DNA of 64,000 bases, from NCBI GenBank assembly GCA_019925105.1, contig JAHGAU010000039.1:400488-464487 (forward strand). The letters run 5' to 3'. A program made the position numbers and the translations under genes. The notes below the pieces were generated by a model. It saw only the letters and a program-made list of their open reading frames with translations. It did no database searches and was not told the origin of the DNA. The stretch comes from Niebla homalea. Taxonomy: Eukaryota; Ascomycota; Lecanoromycetes; Lecanorales; Ramalinaceae. Shown here piece after piece: positions 1 through 11,474 of this stretch; the first letter of the stretch is position 1; each line of letters begins with the position of its first letter.

Positions 1-717
1 TAACTTTTATATAAGATTTATACCTCTTAAATCTCTTATTAAATTAATACCCTTAGTTAAAGTATCACTATTACGGGTTTTTCCCATTATAATATTTAAA
101 GACCTTTACCGTAAATTTACTTTATTACCTTTATCTTAAAAGTTATTATATAAGAAAGAGCCCTTAATTAAAATACTTATATTTATAGTAAATAAGTATA
201 AAAGTACTATTAAAGATAATAACGAGGAACTCCGTAAGACTATAGAAGATATTACGTAAAAAGTTTAAGAAATCGTAAATTAAATACGTATCCTTTTATT
301 AAAGATATATATAAATTAGCTGGACAATAACTAAAGCCTTATTATACTTATAAGGATTACTTATAGCCGTTAACGTACTTACTCCGTACGGCTTACGGTT
401 AAGTAAGTATACGACTCGGAAATATTTCGGAGATTACGTTTTTAAGCGATTTAACTTAATTATAATCCCTAAATCTACGACTATTTCCCGGGTAGATTAT
501 AATAATTATTCGGCTTATACCCTTTTTCGATTTTTTTAATATACAATTCTAATACGGCGTTAATACGCTATTATTACTTATTCTTTTCAGTTCTTTAATA
601 TACTCGGCGTTAAATATACTTATTCCCTAACCCCGGAGCCGCTCTTAACAATAAAGACTTCAACCTTACCGTCGCAATAAGGGCGTTACGGTTTTTCTTT
701 TTATGGTACATTTATTA
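1..717. other. unassigned RIP-mutated sequence, part of an interrupted element
   Basis: This is AT-rich sequence with almost no CA/TG. It is not homologous to the Gypsy copies A and B, whereas the sequence from about 886 on is, so it belongs to something inserted into or joined to element C. The minus strand between about 550 and 150 reads fairly open, with few stops, including the stretches KYFRVVYLLNRKPYG and VSTLTAISNPYKYNK. I do not recognise the product. It may be the inner part of an element whose terminus lies at 718-885. Confidence 0.4.
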
Positions 718-885
718 TGTGCACTATGCGCATATTAAGACCTTTACCGGCACTAAGGCCTAAAGGGGTATAGCGGACGCCCGGTGCTTGGCGTATACAC
801 TTATATTGCGCACCTTCATAGCTAGATACTCACTCATCATACATTTTACACCCACATTTTACTTCAGTACTCTCAGTACCTGACA
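718..885 (-). repeat. candidate LTR-like terminus, largely unmutated
   Basis: This stretch of normal composition keeps many CA and TG dinucleotides between strongly mutated neighbours. Its right edge ends in CCTGACA exactly where homology to the Gypsy 3' region resumes (about 886). Read on the minus strand it begins TGTCAGG and can end GTGCACA at 718, the TG...CA form of a fungal LTR of about 168 bp. No 5-bp duplication is visible (TATTA on the left, ATAAG on the right), so it may be one LTR of a larger element extending off the left of the window. The left boundary is uncertain. Confidence 0.4.
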
Positions 886-959
886 ATAAGTATCCGAATA
901 TTAAACGTTAAATACCTATAATATACGTAAAGAAAATAAAAATAATCTATAATGCCGTC

Positions 960-1560
960 GTATTAACGTAATAGGCCTTTTCTTTTTTCTTCTTCTTTTT
1001 TTCTTTTTTATATTTTTAAAACCGGATAAATACAGGTTAATTAAATAGAATATAATAATTTTACTTTTTTATTCCTTTTTTATTTTAAGGTTAATTTAAC
1101 CTTAATATTAAGGGGTTAAAAGGCTCCTTAATATACTCCGGAATTATTATTTTCCGGAATTAAGGCCGACCTTGTTATTACCGTTATTAAAATAAGTTAT
1201 ATCTCCTTTATTTTTATATCCTTATTTTTATCTTTATCTGTTTTAAAGCCCTTAAATTTAAAGTAATTAATAAGACGATTAATAAAGGAAGCTTAATTTT
1301 TTTCCGTATTACTTTTTATTTAAAATAAGTTAATATTAGCATTAAGCTATTATAATATTAATATATATCTTTATTTTAAATCTAACGATTTCCGCCTCTA
1401 TAATAAGGGTTTAAAATGATTACCTCTTTATTTCCCCTTTAAGGGCCGTTATTAACTTATAAGCCTTTAATCGGATACGGTAATACGTTAGTTTAATTAT
1501 ATAATACGTTACTTTTATATATCCGTATAATTTATATTAAGTTTTAAAATTATAAAAGAA
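960..1560 (-). pseudogene. antisense accessory ORF remnant of Gypsy element C
   Basis: This is the positional and sequence counterpart of the antisense frame better preserved in elements A (minus strand 9790-10560), B (plus strand 27480-28220) and D (plus strand 35400-35960). Here it is so damaged by RIP that no long frame survives, and the assignment rests on alignment with B. Plus-strand T/C-rich runs near 980-1010 and 1060-1090 correspond to Lys/Glu-rich codons on the minus strand. The function is unknown; see the entries for A and D. Confidence 0.4.
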
Positions 1561-2557
1561 TTTATCATATTAACGTAATAAATAGGATCTCTCTTAAAGC
1601 TATAACGTCCAATTAAGCTTATATATTATTTTACGTATTTTCTTAATAAGTTTATCCGGGAATTATATATAATTAAAATATTAATACTTTAATAATAATA
1701 GGATCTTATGGTATAATAACGGCCATTATAACCTTTAAACTTATATTAATTATAAAAACCGATATTATAAATATAGGGTTTATTCTATAAAAAATATATA
1801 AAATATAAGGTATTTATATACTATTAACTTTTATTTAATTATAAGTATATTCTTATTATAATACGTTAATAAAACGTTATTATATTACGTAAGTATTATA
1901 CGTTAAAATACTAGGATAATACTTATTTCTTTCTTTTATTCGCGTTATATTAATATATATTCGTTTATTATTATTACGGATTATTATTATATTAAGTATC
2001 AAAACGTTTACGCATAATTAACGTAACTTATTATAATAATAATAAGGATATAAATAAAAGTTATTTTTATATATTAATTAAGTATTATAATTAAAGTTTA
2101 TATATAATATATTTATAAAAGTTATTAAAATTATTAAGGAAAGAAAAAGAAGAAAATTAAAATAATAATAAACCTTTTATTATTTAATTATCGTTATACC
2201 GTAATAAATTAATAAGTAAATTCTTAAGTAATAATTTAATTATTAATTAATATTATTAAGATTTTTTTCTTACTTAATTTTTTTATTAAGTTTTATAAGG
2301 AGGTTTTTAATAAGTTTTATTATATTACGTTAATTATATACCGATATATAATATTTAATTATATTTAATATATTAAATAACGTTCTCGATACGTACTTTA
2401 AAGTATATATATAGATTTTTTCTTTTTATCCTTTTTCCTATTAAGTTTTAATAATAAGTTTTTAATAAGTTTTACGTATACGCCGGTTATATATTAACGT
2501 CTTCTTTATAATATTATTATTTATTTATATAACCTTTATCTTTAAAAATTAAAGTAT

Positions 2558-2570
2558 AAAAAGGGAAATA
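2558..2570 (+). other. polypurine tract upstream of the 3' LTR, element C
   Basis: The run AAAAAGGGAAATA lies directly before the LTR start at 2572. The same purine tract occurs at the same place in A (11460-11472) and, on the minus strand, in B (26605-26618). This is the plus-strand primer site of an LTR retrotransposon and it fixes the element's orientation. Confidence 0.75.
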
Positions 2571-2571
2571 T

Positions 2572-2939
2572 TATTAACGTTTAACGCTTAATAAACGCTT
2601 AACGTATATTTAGTATATTAAGTATTAATTTACTTAAAAATTATAATTAAATAATATAACCGTTTAAGCGGTAACTTTTAAAATTAAAAGCTTTAAGAGT
2701 TTAGGTTTTCTATATATAAATATACGTAATTATAACCGGGGTTAAAGTTATTATTATTATGGTTTAAGTTACCCTTAAAACCGGTTATTTAAGATAGGTT
2801 TATATTTAGCCTTTTTATAATTCCTAAAGAATTAATCTACCTTTGAATTTAAGTATTAAATCTATAGTTATACTTTACGTCTTCTATAAACCCCCCTTGA
2901 CTAGCCCCGCCAGCTGTGAGCCGGCGGACCTGTTTAACA
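2572..2939 (+). repeat. 3' LTR of element C (369-bp LTR type)
   Basis: This is a full-length LTR in sense orientation, matching the solo LTR at 12874-13242 and both LTRs of element B. The first 300 bp are strongly mutated (start TATTAACG for TGTTAGCG). The last 60 bp are unmutated and end in CCTGTTTAACA, with the GC-rich hairpin CCGCCAGC-TGTGA-GCCGGCGG shortly before the end. The sequence to the right (2940 onward) is the unmutated island. Confidence 0.85.
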
Positions 2940-3040
2940 GGCTCGCTTATATGTTGCCACCATAACCCGCAGGCAATACCCATGATCCTACCAGGTGCAA
3001 TCCCCATGGGTGCCCTTATGAGCCAGCACGCTCATAATAC
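2940..3040. other. unmutated island between two RIP-damaged elements
   Basis: This 100-bp segment has normal composition and retains CA and TG, lying between the 3' LTR of element C and the start of LINE1 homology. It matches nothing else in the window. It contains no tRNA-like fold that I can see and no long frame. It could be original single-copy flanking DNA spared from RIP, or a fragment of another short element. Confidence 0.5.
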
Positions 3041-4202
3041 AATTAAATTATTACTTAAATAAAACTTAAAAGGTATATATACTTAATTATAATAATAAAA
3101 AATAAAAGGATCCGTTAAAATCTTAAGAGGCCTTAAGTTTAAAAAAAAGTAAAGTAAAAGTCCTTATCCTTCTTTTTATTAAAATAAAGCGGGAATAAAT
3201 TAAGAAAGAAGTTAATTTTACCGGTATTTTAAAGGTTAATTTAAGTATATATAAACTCTTATTAAATTTAAAGGAAACTGAAATTAAAAGGATTTAAAGA
3301 ATAAAAATTATAATAATCGCTTAATAAGCTATAATAAAATAAACTATATATTAACAGAAATATGGGGTTTTCATACTTTAAAAATATTAATACTTAATTC
3401 TTAATAATAAAATAATTCTTAATAAATATTTTTATTATTATAAAATTATAAAGAAAAACAATAACGTATTAATAATTTAATTTTAAACGGATAAAAATAA
3501 TTTAACTTACTTTTTATTTATTATATACGTTAAAAATCGAATTAATATTAATTATAAATATAAATTGAAAAAATAAAACGTTATATATATTCTTATCTTT
3601 TATTTTTTATTTACGGAGGTTAAATTAAGACTTATAATAAAGATTAATACTTATAATTATTATTAAATATTATTTATAAAGCGAAATATTTAAGTAATTA
3701 TTAAGTTAATAATATTTACCGGATTATTATTATAGTTTAACCTTATTATAGAAATAAATAAGGTTATTAAAAACCTTATAAAGGAGGTCCGTTATTAATT
3801 AAAGAAGAAAAAAAGAAGCGGAAATTAATTACGTTTATTATATAAACCGGGAAATATTTTTTATAACCGTAAAAATACGATAATAAACGCTTATTAAAAG
3901 TCCTTAAAGAAATTAATAATAATAATAATATAAAAAGGATATATATTAAAGATATAAATATTAATAAAGGTATTTAAAGATATTACGTAAGGTTAATATA
4001 GCATAAATATATAAAAGAACGGAAAATTAATAAACTTAAGGTCAACCTTTATAAGGATACGATTATAATATTATAGATTTTCTTAAGGGAGTTAAAATAT
4101 AAAAAGTATATAAATAGATTATTACTCTTTAAACGGCTATTAATATTCTTTACCTTAAAGGATAAAGGGTAAAGGCTTAATAAACGCCGGTTTTTACCTT
4201 AA
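3041..4202 (+). mobile_element. LINE1: 3' fragment of a Tad1-like LINE, left part
   Basis: This aligns throughout with the 3' third of the full-length LINE2 (about 20630-21780), including the Lys/Asn-rich frame downstream of the reverse transcriptase and the closing stretch before the tail. It is 5'-truncated at about 3041, as is typical for target-primed insertion. At 4202 it is interrupted by Gypsy element A, and the remaining tail lies at 11823-11932. RIP is heavy and no frame survives. No target duplication can be recognised, because the left flank and the sequence after the tail differ. Confidence 0.8.
4198..4202. repeat. left target-site duplication of Gypsy A (CTTAA)
   Basis: CTTAA precedes the 5' LTR and is repeated at 11818-11822 directly after the 3' LTR. 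The uninterrupted site in LINE2 near 21775 reads TTTTAACG, equivalent to CTTAACG after RIP. This confirms that A inserted into LINE1. Confidence 0.9.
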
Positions 4203-4543
4203 TGTTAGCAGCTAGCGCCATCTCTGCGCCGGCGTTACAGTGGTGCGCTATATTGCTGCGCCAAGGTAGGCCGTGAGGCCTTAGTAAAGGGCTTTAACAA
4301 CGGATTTAAGGCTTTAATATACGTTATTTATAAGTTATAGCTTAATAAGCGTAAAGCGGGGTAATTATTATTTTTACCTTAAATAAAAGCTATATTTTAA
4401 TTTTTTTTAAGTTTTTTAAAAATTAATTTTATTATTAATTTACTTATTAAAGTAATACTTAAGTATCTAAACCGTAACGTTATATTTTCTATATTTACCT
4501 TTATTAATTCCGTTAATATACCATTAACGGAATTAATTTAATC
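4203..4543 (+). repeat. 5' LTR of Gypsy A (343-bp LTR type)
   Basis: It begins TGTTAGCAGCTAGCGCC and aligns to the 3' LTR at 11475-11817 with only C/T and G/A differences apart from very few others. The first 90 bp (4203-4290) are unmutated; the remaining 250 bp are heavily mutated, including the terminal hairpin, which is now CCGTTAATATACCATTAACGG. Directly after it comes TTTTAATTCTTCTTCC, also found after the 5' LTR of B, which probably contains the RIP-altered primer-binding site. Confidence 0.88.
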
Positions 4544-4562
4544 TTTTAATTCTTCTTCCTTA
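4544..4562 (+). other. putative primer-binding-site region of Gypsy A
   Basis: The sequence just after the 5' LTR (TTTTAATTCTTCTTCCTTA) is shared with element B (minus strand, ending at 33582). Its position fits a tRNA primer site, but RIP has changed the expected TGG, so the tRNA cannot be named. Confidence 0.45.
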
Positions 4563-4869
4563 TTAAGGAAAAGGCCCGACGTTACCGTTATAATAAATAT
4601 TCGATTAACTTAATAAACCTTAGAATAAAAAAATAATATTCACTTTTTAATAAAAACCTTTTTATTATAATTAAATAAATTATAATAATAAAATATTACC
4701 GTAATATTATAACTTAATAAGCTTAACTTTTAAAATTATAGTTTAAAGTTAACCGGTTTAAGGTTAAGAATTATATTTATTAAGAATATATATTTAATTA
4801 CGTTAATACGTAATATAAAAATTTATATTCTAAGATTCTCTTTTACGTTAACTTTATTATAAACCTTTA

Positions 4870-5760
4870 TACCAACAACGTACCGTTAATAGCCTTTATT
4901 TTACCCCGTAAGGATAAATCCTTTTATCCGGAAAAGCTTAAACTTTATTAAAATAAGTTTAAGGGTAAATATTAAACGTAATTTATAGATTTAAAGAAAT
5001 AATTTATACTTTATCTTAAGTATTTCTTTATTAAAAGAAAAAAAATTTTTTATTTAAAGTTTATCTTTTATAAAATTTTTAATTTACCGAATAAAGAAAT
5101 TAATAAAATAAGCTATTAAAAACTTAAAGATAAACTTCTAAACTTAATAATTAATCCGGAAAACCGTTAACTTTCTTATTATGAATATTTTAAAGATATT
5201 AAATAATATTCCGGTTAAAAAATAATATAATTCCATAATACTTTAAAAATTAAAAAAAAAACTACTTATTATTATTAAATAAGTTTTATATTTATATATT
5301 TTTTATAAAGCTTTTATTAAAATTTAAAATTTAAATCTTTATAATTAATAAAGTATTAAGAATTTAACATAATATTATAATAATAATAATTATATAAAAA
5401 AATATCTTAAAATGTATTATTAATAATAATTAAAAAGCTAATAAGGGTAAATCCTTTAAAAATAAAGTATTTAAACTTAACTTTAATAACTTAAAGTTAA
5501 TATATACCTTTATTAAAAATAATTTTTATAATTAAAAACATAAAACTATATTTAAAACCTTTAATATTACCCTTAAAGTAAATAAGAACGTTAAGTATTA
5601 TATATATTATAATAAAAATTATTATATATCCGATTATTCTATTTTCTTATAGAATAAGGTTTTAATAATAATTATAAAATCCCGTAAAAAGAATAAGACG
5701 TTAAAAAACGGTAAAGTTTTAATAATATTTTAAAATTGGAGTTAATAAAAAGATAATTAA
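4870..5760 (+). pseudogene. gag: gag remnant with CCHC zinc knuckle, Gypsy A
   Basis: This is the capsid/nucleocapsid part of element A. The region up to 5560 is Lys/Asn/Phe/Leu-rich and interrupted by many TAA stops. At 5596-5637 the frame reads Y-x2-Y-x4-Y-x4-Y, with TAT at exactly the positions of a retroviral CX2CX4HX4C knuckle. Each TAT is what RIP would make from TGT (Cys) or CAT (His): C at 5596, C at 5605, H at 5620, C at 5635. The knuckle is in the same frame as the RT active site and the integrase triad downstream, as expected for a Gag-Pol polyprotein. The gag start codon cannot be determined. Confidence 0.75.
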
Positions 5761-8700
5761 AGGTATATCTAGCTTTTATTATTAAGGGTTAAATAAGTTT
5801 TTAAGATAATTCTTAATTATTAAGTATATTAATTAATATTAAAGCTTAAATAAATTTAATTTCATAAGTATATATAGTTTAATAAAATTTATAATTAACC
5901 TCCGTTATTTTACCATAAACGGCTTTTCTTAATAATAAATAAATTTTTTATTATAACGTTTATTAATTATAAAATTATTTAATTAATAATTAAAAATAAT
6001 AAAAATAATATAAAATATTTTTTTACGTTATTAATTAAGAAGGTTTAAATATAATCCTTAATTTATTAATTTTATGTACCTTATAAATAATAATTAATCC
6101 GGTAATAAATAAATAACGCTTTAAGATTAATTCTTATAAATTATAAATTAACAATATTTATAACTTTAATTAAAGTTTAACGGAAACCAATAAGGTTTTT
6201 ATAATTATTTGAATTAACGTAATAATAAAACGCTTAAAAATACTATAAATCCCTTAAAGTAATTTTATATATTATAAAAAATTTTATTAACCAGAACGTC
6301 CTGAAAAAATTAAGTAAATATATAAATATTTTTTTTAAAGATATAATTAATACTTTATTTAAATTAAAATAAAAGGATTATATTATTAACTTAAATAATA
6401 AAGAATTATTATATAATCCCTTATATAACTTATTTCAGGTAAAGTTAACGGAGTTCCGGCGGTATTTAAAGGATATTATAATTTAAGGTTAGATTTATTA
6501 CTTAACGTTATCCGTAAACGCCCCAATCCTTTTTATATTTAAGAAAGATAACGGTTTTTATCTTTATATTAATTATTATAGATTAAATACGGTTATAATT
6601 AAAAATCGATATTTATTATTTTTAATTATTAAGACTTTTAACTGGTTAAATAACTTTAAACGGTTTATTAAGTTAAATTTAAGGATACTTATTACTGGAT
6701 TTTTTTTTATTAATTATATCCTATAGATTAAGTCCGGTAATAAATAAAAAATGGTATTCTATATATATTACGGTTATTTTAAGTATTTCATTATATTATT
6801 TAAATTAATTAACGTTTTAACGATTTTTTAAATTTATATTAATTATATCCTTATTAGTTTTATCGATATAACTTATATAGTTTATTTAAATAATGCTTTA
6901 ATATTTAATAAGAATTTAATAAATTATTAACGTTATAATTAATAAATCCTTAAATAACTTTATTAATTCTAACTTTATAGTTCTTAAGGTTTATCGTTTT
7001 TATTAAAGGGATTTAAATAGATTAAAAGCGTATTTAAATTATTAAAAATTAATCTACCTTAAAAACCTACTGGGAAGTATAAGTTTTTTTAAGCTTTATA
7101 AATTTTTATTATTATTTTATTTATAAATATTTAAGGATAATTAAGCCTTTAATTAATTTACTCAAGAATAATAAAGAAGGGAAGAAGGTTAACCCGTTAA
7201 AATAGAATAATATAATTAATACGGCGTTCCGCTAATTCCGTAAAATATTTATTAACGTATTATTATTCCGCTATTTTAACTTAAAATAAAGGGTATAAAT
7301 AAAAACCAATATATTTAACTTTATTATCGTAAATATTTTATTTTAATAATTTAAGGAAAGTTATTAATACTTAATTGTATATTAATCCAGAAAAATAACT
7401 TTTATTAAATAGAATTATAAAATATATAATTAAAAGCTCCTTCTTATTATTATAACGTTTAAGTAATAATAATATTATTTAAAAAGGAGCTTTAAAGTTA
7501 TTTAAATATAAATAGATTATAATAACCTTTAAAAATTTAAAAAATAATTAACATTAAGTTTACGTTAAGTTAAATAAGCCTTAAAACTTATTAATTATAA
7601 CTTTAAAGTATTTTATCGTTAAAGTAAAATAAACTTTATTAATCTTTTATTAAAACGTTTAAATTATAAAGAAGTTTTATTTTTTAATATTATTTTATTA
7701 TTTATTTTATAGAATAAGTTTATACTTTAATCCGATAATTTAACGGAATATTAACGGACGGCGGTGATTAATTATTAATTATTATTTACTTTAAAAGGTA
7801 TTTAAGTTATTATTTTATAAAAAAAGATTTAATAATTACTTAAAAAGCTTTATTAAAAAATTTAAGCCAATTAAATTACTTATTAAGGATTTATAGATTA
7901 ATAATACGTTTATATATAAGATTAAGAACGATAATATAATACCAACGTATTTTTACTAAGGTTATAATAATACTTAAAAACTTAATCTTAATAACCTTAT
8001 TACCTATAAAAACCGTATATACGTTCCCCGGGATAAAGCGGTTAAAAAACAGCTAATTAATAAATATTATAATAATCTATTAACAAGCTACTTTAAAGTT
8101 AAAAAAACTTATAAGTTCCTAGCCCGTAAATATTATTAAAACGGCTTAAAGGCTTAAATTAATAATTATATTAAAATATATAATACTTATTAAAGGATTA
8201 AAATATTGCGTTACCACCCTTATGGTAAGCTTACTTTATTCTTTTAACCGGTTATACCTTAAAAAGAACTTAATATAGACTTTATTGCCGGTTTACCCAT
8301 AAATAAGGTTAAAAGTAATATTTATAATTTAATTTTAATAATTATAAATAAATATATAAAAATATATAGATATTTCCTTATTATAAAATATATTAATATT
8401 ATTATATTAATAGATTTTTTCTTTAAAGAAATTATATTACGCTATAATACGTTAATTAAAATCGTAATTAATTAAAAGTCTTTATTTATTAATAAATTCT
8501 AAAGTTCAATATATTATTACGTAAAAATAAAACGTAAATTAAATACCGCTTTTTACCTATAAACGGATAACTAAATAAAACATTAAAATTAAAGCCTTAA
8601 ATAATATTTAAAAATCTTTATTAATTTTAAATAAATAAATTAAATAAGGCTATTCCCTTTAATTAAATTTATTTATATAAATTCAGAATACTTAATTTTA

Positions 8701-8950
8701 AATTATAACCTTTTTATAATAATATATAATTATAATTTAAATATTTATTTTAAACTTAAGGATAAGCTTATAAAAAAAGAAATATTTATAATAAAAAATA
8801 AAGTTAAAATATTATATAAAATACGATTAATATTAACGGATTAATAACGTTATATTATTAAATTAACTTAAAAAACGTATAATAAGAAATATAAGTTAAA
8901 GTTATATAACGTTAACGATTTAATAATATTAAATATTAAAAACCTTAAAT
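5760..8950 (+). pseudogene. pol: pol remnant: protease, RT, RNase H, integrase (Gypsy A)
   Basis: This is the Ty3/Gypsy polymerase. The RT active site lies at 6883-6894 as YLNN for YLDD, within VYLNNALIF. RT/RNase H connection motifs (KTYWEV, FINFYYYFI, KPLINLLKNN, then NYKIYN, LLLIIT) run from 7062 to about 7500. The integrase zinc-binding and core domains are at 7888-8600: the first Asp survives in NIDFIAGLP (GAC 8278), the second has become Asn (8470) and the catalytic Glu has become Lys (8578, IKH). RT, zinc knuckle and integrase share one frame. The segment around 7062-7300 reads in another frame, so two compensating indels occurred besides RIP. Domain order RT-RH-IN identifies Gypsy rather than Copia. 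Confidence 0.9.
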
Positions 8951-9789
8951 TAAAATAATTAAATAAGAAGTTTACGTTCCGATTTATAAGACCTTTTAAA
9001 ATTAATAATAAAATTAAAACGTAAACGTACCGTTTATTTCTCTTTATTATTTATTAAATTTATCTTATTATTTATATTTTTCTTTTAAAGCTTTATTATA
9101 CCCGCATTAACGATTAAACGGCGGAGATTATAATATAAATACTTAAATTGATTAATAATAAAAAGGAATAAATAATTAAAGAAATTATTAATAAAATTAA
9201 AAATAAAAAAAGTATTTAATATTAAGTTAAATAAATTAATTAAGGCCTTAAATATAATTAATAAGTATTAAAAACGGACTTAAAGTATTCTTAAGAATTA
9301 CGGGAATAATATAATAAGATAATACGGAATAAAAAAAACGTAAATAAAATTATAACGTTATAACGGTAAAAGTTATATATATAGTTAATAACTATATATA
9401 TAATTAATACTACAATTACTTAACCCTTATATATTATCCTTCCGTAAGATTATTAAAGTTTAAATTTTAATTAATAACTTTATTTATTATGGGTATTATA
9501 CGTACGGATAAGCCGGTATTACGGAAATAATTATCTTTATTATAATATTATACTTAATAAAATAACTTTAATAATAGCCGTAATAATATTAAAAAAGGTA
9601 AAAAAACGTAAAAATTAAATTAAAAACGCTTAATACGTTATTAAGGAAATATTAAATAAATAAAATTAAAGAAATAAAGTTATTTAAAATAATAAAAGAT
9701 TAATAAGTATATTTATTAAATTTACGTTAACGTACCGGTAACTTATAATATTATCCGTTTCGTTACTTTTTAATAATATATAAATTATA

Positions 9790-10560
9790 AGCGTTTAACG
9801 TTTAATATTATTAATTTTAACGTTTAAATACCGAACTTTAATAATATTAACGTATAAAAATAAAAGAACAATTTATAACTCCGCGTTAATACGGGCCTTC
9901 TCCTTTTATAAATAAATTAATAAAGTTAAGGATAAATATAGGGACGTTATACCTTCCTTATTTTTTTTTCTCCGTTTTCCTTTCCGTTTTAATTAAAGGC
10001 TTTTCCTTAATATTATTTATTAAAAGGGCTCCCTAGCTTAATTCTAAGGTATTATTCTTAAAAATTAAGGTTAACTTTTCCGATAACGCTATTAAGGAAA
10101 ATATAATTTCTTTTTCCTCTTCTTTAAATAAACCGAAGCCCGTATTTCTTTCCTCCTCTTTATTTCCTAGGTTACCGGATATTATAAGTTCGGGGTCTAC
10201 TTTTTCCACCTTAAATATAAGGTTACGAAATAAGGAATAATTCCTTAACGGAGTTGACTTTTATGAAGGGCCCGGACCCCCTATATTAAGCCGATTTAAC
10301 TATTAAACGTTAACGTTATTATCTTATTATTAAATTATAATTTACTTATTTACTCTTTAAGTTAAATAATTTCTTTTTCCGCTATTTTAACGCGGGTAAT
10401 AAGTATTTCTTTTTTAATTTAAAAGATTAATACCTTCCCTTTAACTTTTAAAGTAACTTAACGGAGTATATATTCCATTTAACCGGTAATAACTAATATT
10501 TAATTAAAAGGCTTTAAAATTTTAAAGGATTTTATTATGCTTTTATACGTACCGGGCTTA
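9790..10560 (-). pseudogene. antisense accessory ORF of Gypsy A
   Basis: The minus strand carries a reading frame with few stops over about 60 codons, with the conserved stretches KVEKVDPELIISGNL, NKEEER, TGFGLFKEEEKE and FSLIALSEKL. It is acidic and Glu/Lys-rich, looks low in hydrophobic structure, and matches no family I know. Element D encodes a close counterpart (VKKIDFKLIISGNL, TGFNLFKEKEKK) on its own antisense strand, and B a more divergent one. It lies downstream of integrase and runs against pol. An additional antisense frame is known from plant Tat/Ogre Gypsy elements, but homology to those is not implied. Limits are approximate. Confidence 0.55.
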
Positions 10561-11139
10561 CGCCTTAATAAATTACGTATTAATCAACCGATACTTATAT
10601 ATTTATTAAGTTATTTAGGGTTATAATTAATCCGGGAACTATATATATATTAAAATAATAATAGTTTAACGGCGTTAAGGATACTTACGGGAAGGTAACA
10701 GGAAAGGTATCGTTTATTACGATATTTACGGTAAGGTAAAAAGCCTTATTAATATAAAAGTTTATCCTATAAAAAGTAAATTAAGTAAAACGTTATTATA
10801 TATATTATTAATATTATATTTATATTTACGTTAACGAAACGTTATTATATATATATTATATTACTTAAAAATTAAAGTAAACTTATATATTTTATTAATA
10901 AATAAAAATAAACGGATTACCAATATAAATAAAATGCTTATATAATATTAAAGTTACTTATTATAATAATAATATAAATAGTAAAGATATATAGCTACAT
11001 ATATATTAACTTATAAATACTTATATAAACCCTTAATATATTATATTTATAAGAGCGATTAAAACTATTAAAGAAAAAAAAGTTTAAAATAGAATAAAGG
11101 CTTTATTATAATCGCGCGCCGTTTTTACGATAACGCTTA

Positions 11140-11455
11140 CCTTTATTATAGCGTGGTGACTTAATAGTGAAGCCCTGGGCAACCATTAATCAGTACCGCA
11201 GAGACTCTTTTCCCACTAGGTTTTATAAAAAGGTTTTTAATAAGCTCTATAAGTCGCGCCAGTTATTCGCCAGCGTAAAGTGCCCCTATTATATTATTAT
11301 TGGATAGATACTATTATATTTACGTATATACCTAAAGACTCTTTTCTTTTTACCCTTTTTTTACTAGGTTTAATAATAGGTTTTTAATAAGCCTTATATT
11401 TAACTAACTTTACGCTAGCTTTTTAAATATATCTCTTTATACTTTAAAGATTGAT
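11140..11455 (+). repeat. tandem duplication with hairpin upstream of the PPT, Gypsy A
   Basis: Two diverged copies of a segment of about 150 bp follow each other (about 11195-11285 and 11338-11425). Each contains GACTCTTTTC..., ACTAGGTTT, a GGTTTTTAATAAG core and a GC-rich inverted repeat. The first copy keeps CGCGCCAGTTATTCGCCAGCG unmutated. The same two-unit arrangement is present in C (about 2250-2520) and in B (26640-26900). A non-coding structural or regulatory role in the 3' region is plausible. The first copy is among the least RIP-affected parts of A. Confidence 0.6.
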
Positions 11456-11459
11456 ATAT

Positions 11460-11472
11460 AAAAAGGGAGATA
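11460..11472 (+). other. polypurine tract of Gypsy A
   Basis: AAAAAGGGAGATA lies two bases before the 3' LTR start at 11475. It matches the tracts of B and C in sequence and position. Confidence 0.8.
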
Positions 11473-11474
11473 AT

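Larger units (their letters stand above)
886..2939 (+). mobile_element. Ty3/Gypsy element C, 3' portion with 3' LTR
   Basis: From about 890 to 2571 this sequence aligns base for base, apart from RIP-type differences, with the reverse complement of element B (26605-28260) and with the 3' internal region of element A. It therefore represents the region downstream of integrase, ending in a polypurine tract and a 369-bp-type LTR. The 5' part (gag, RT, integrase) is absent; homology stops at the junction near 886, where another element begins. RIP is heavy in the internal part and light only in the last 60 bp of the LTR. Confidence 0.75.

Noticed and set aside
2572..2939. 369-bp and 343-bp repeats read as MITEs with TGTTAG inverted ends
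   Set aside because: They occur as pairs at the ends of 7.6-7.7 kb elements, are preceded by a polypurine tract and are flanked by 5-bp duplications; they are LTRs.
2880..3040. GC-richer stretch as a possible tRNA or other RNA gene
   Set aside because: No cloverleaf or box structure; its left part is LTR sequence present in other copies.
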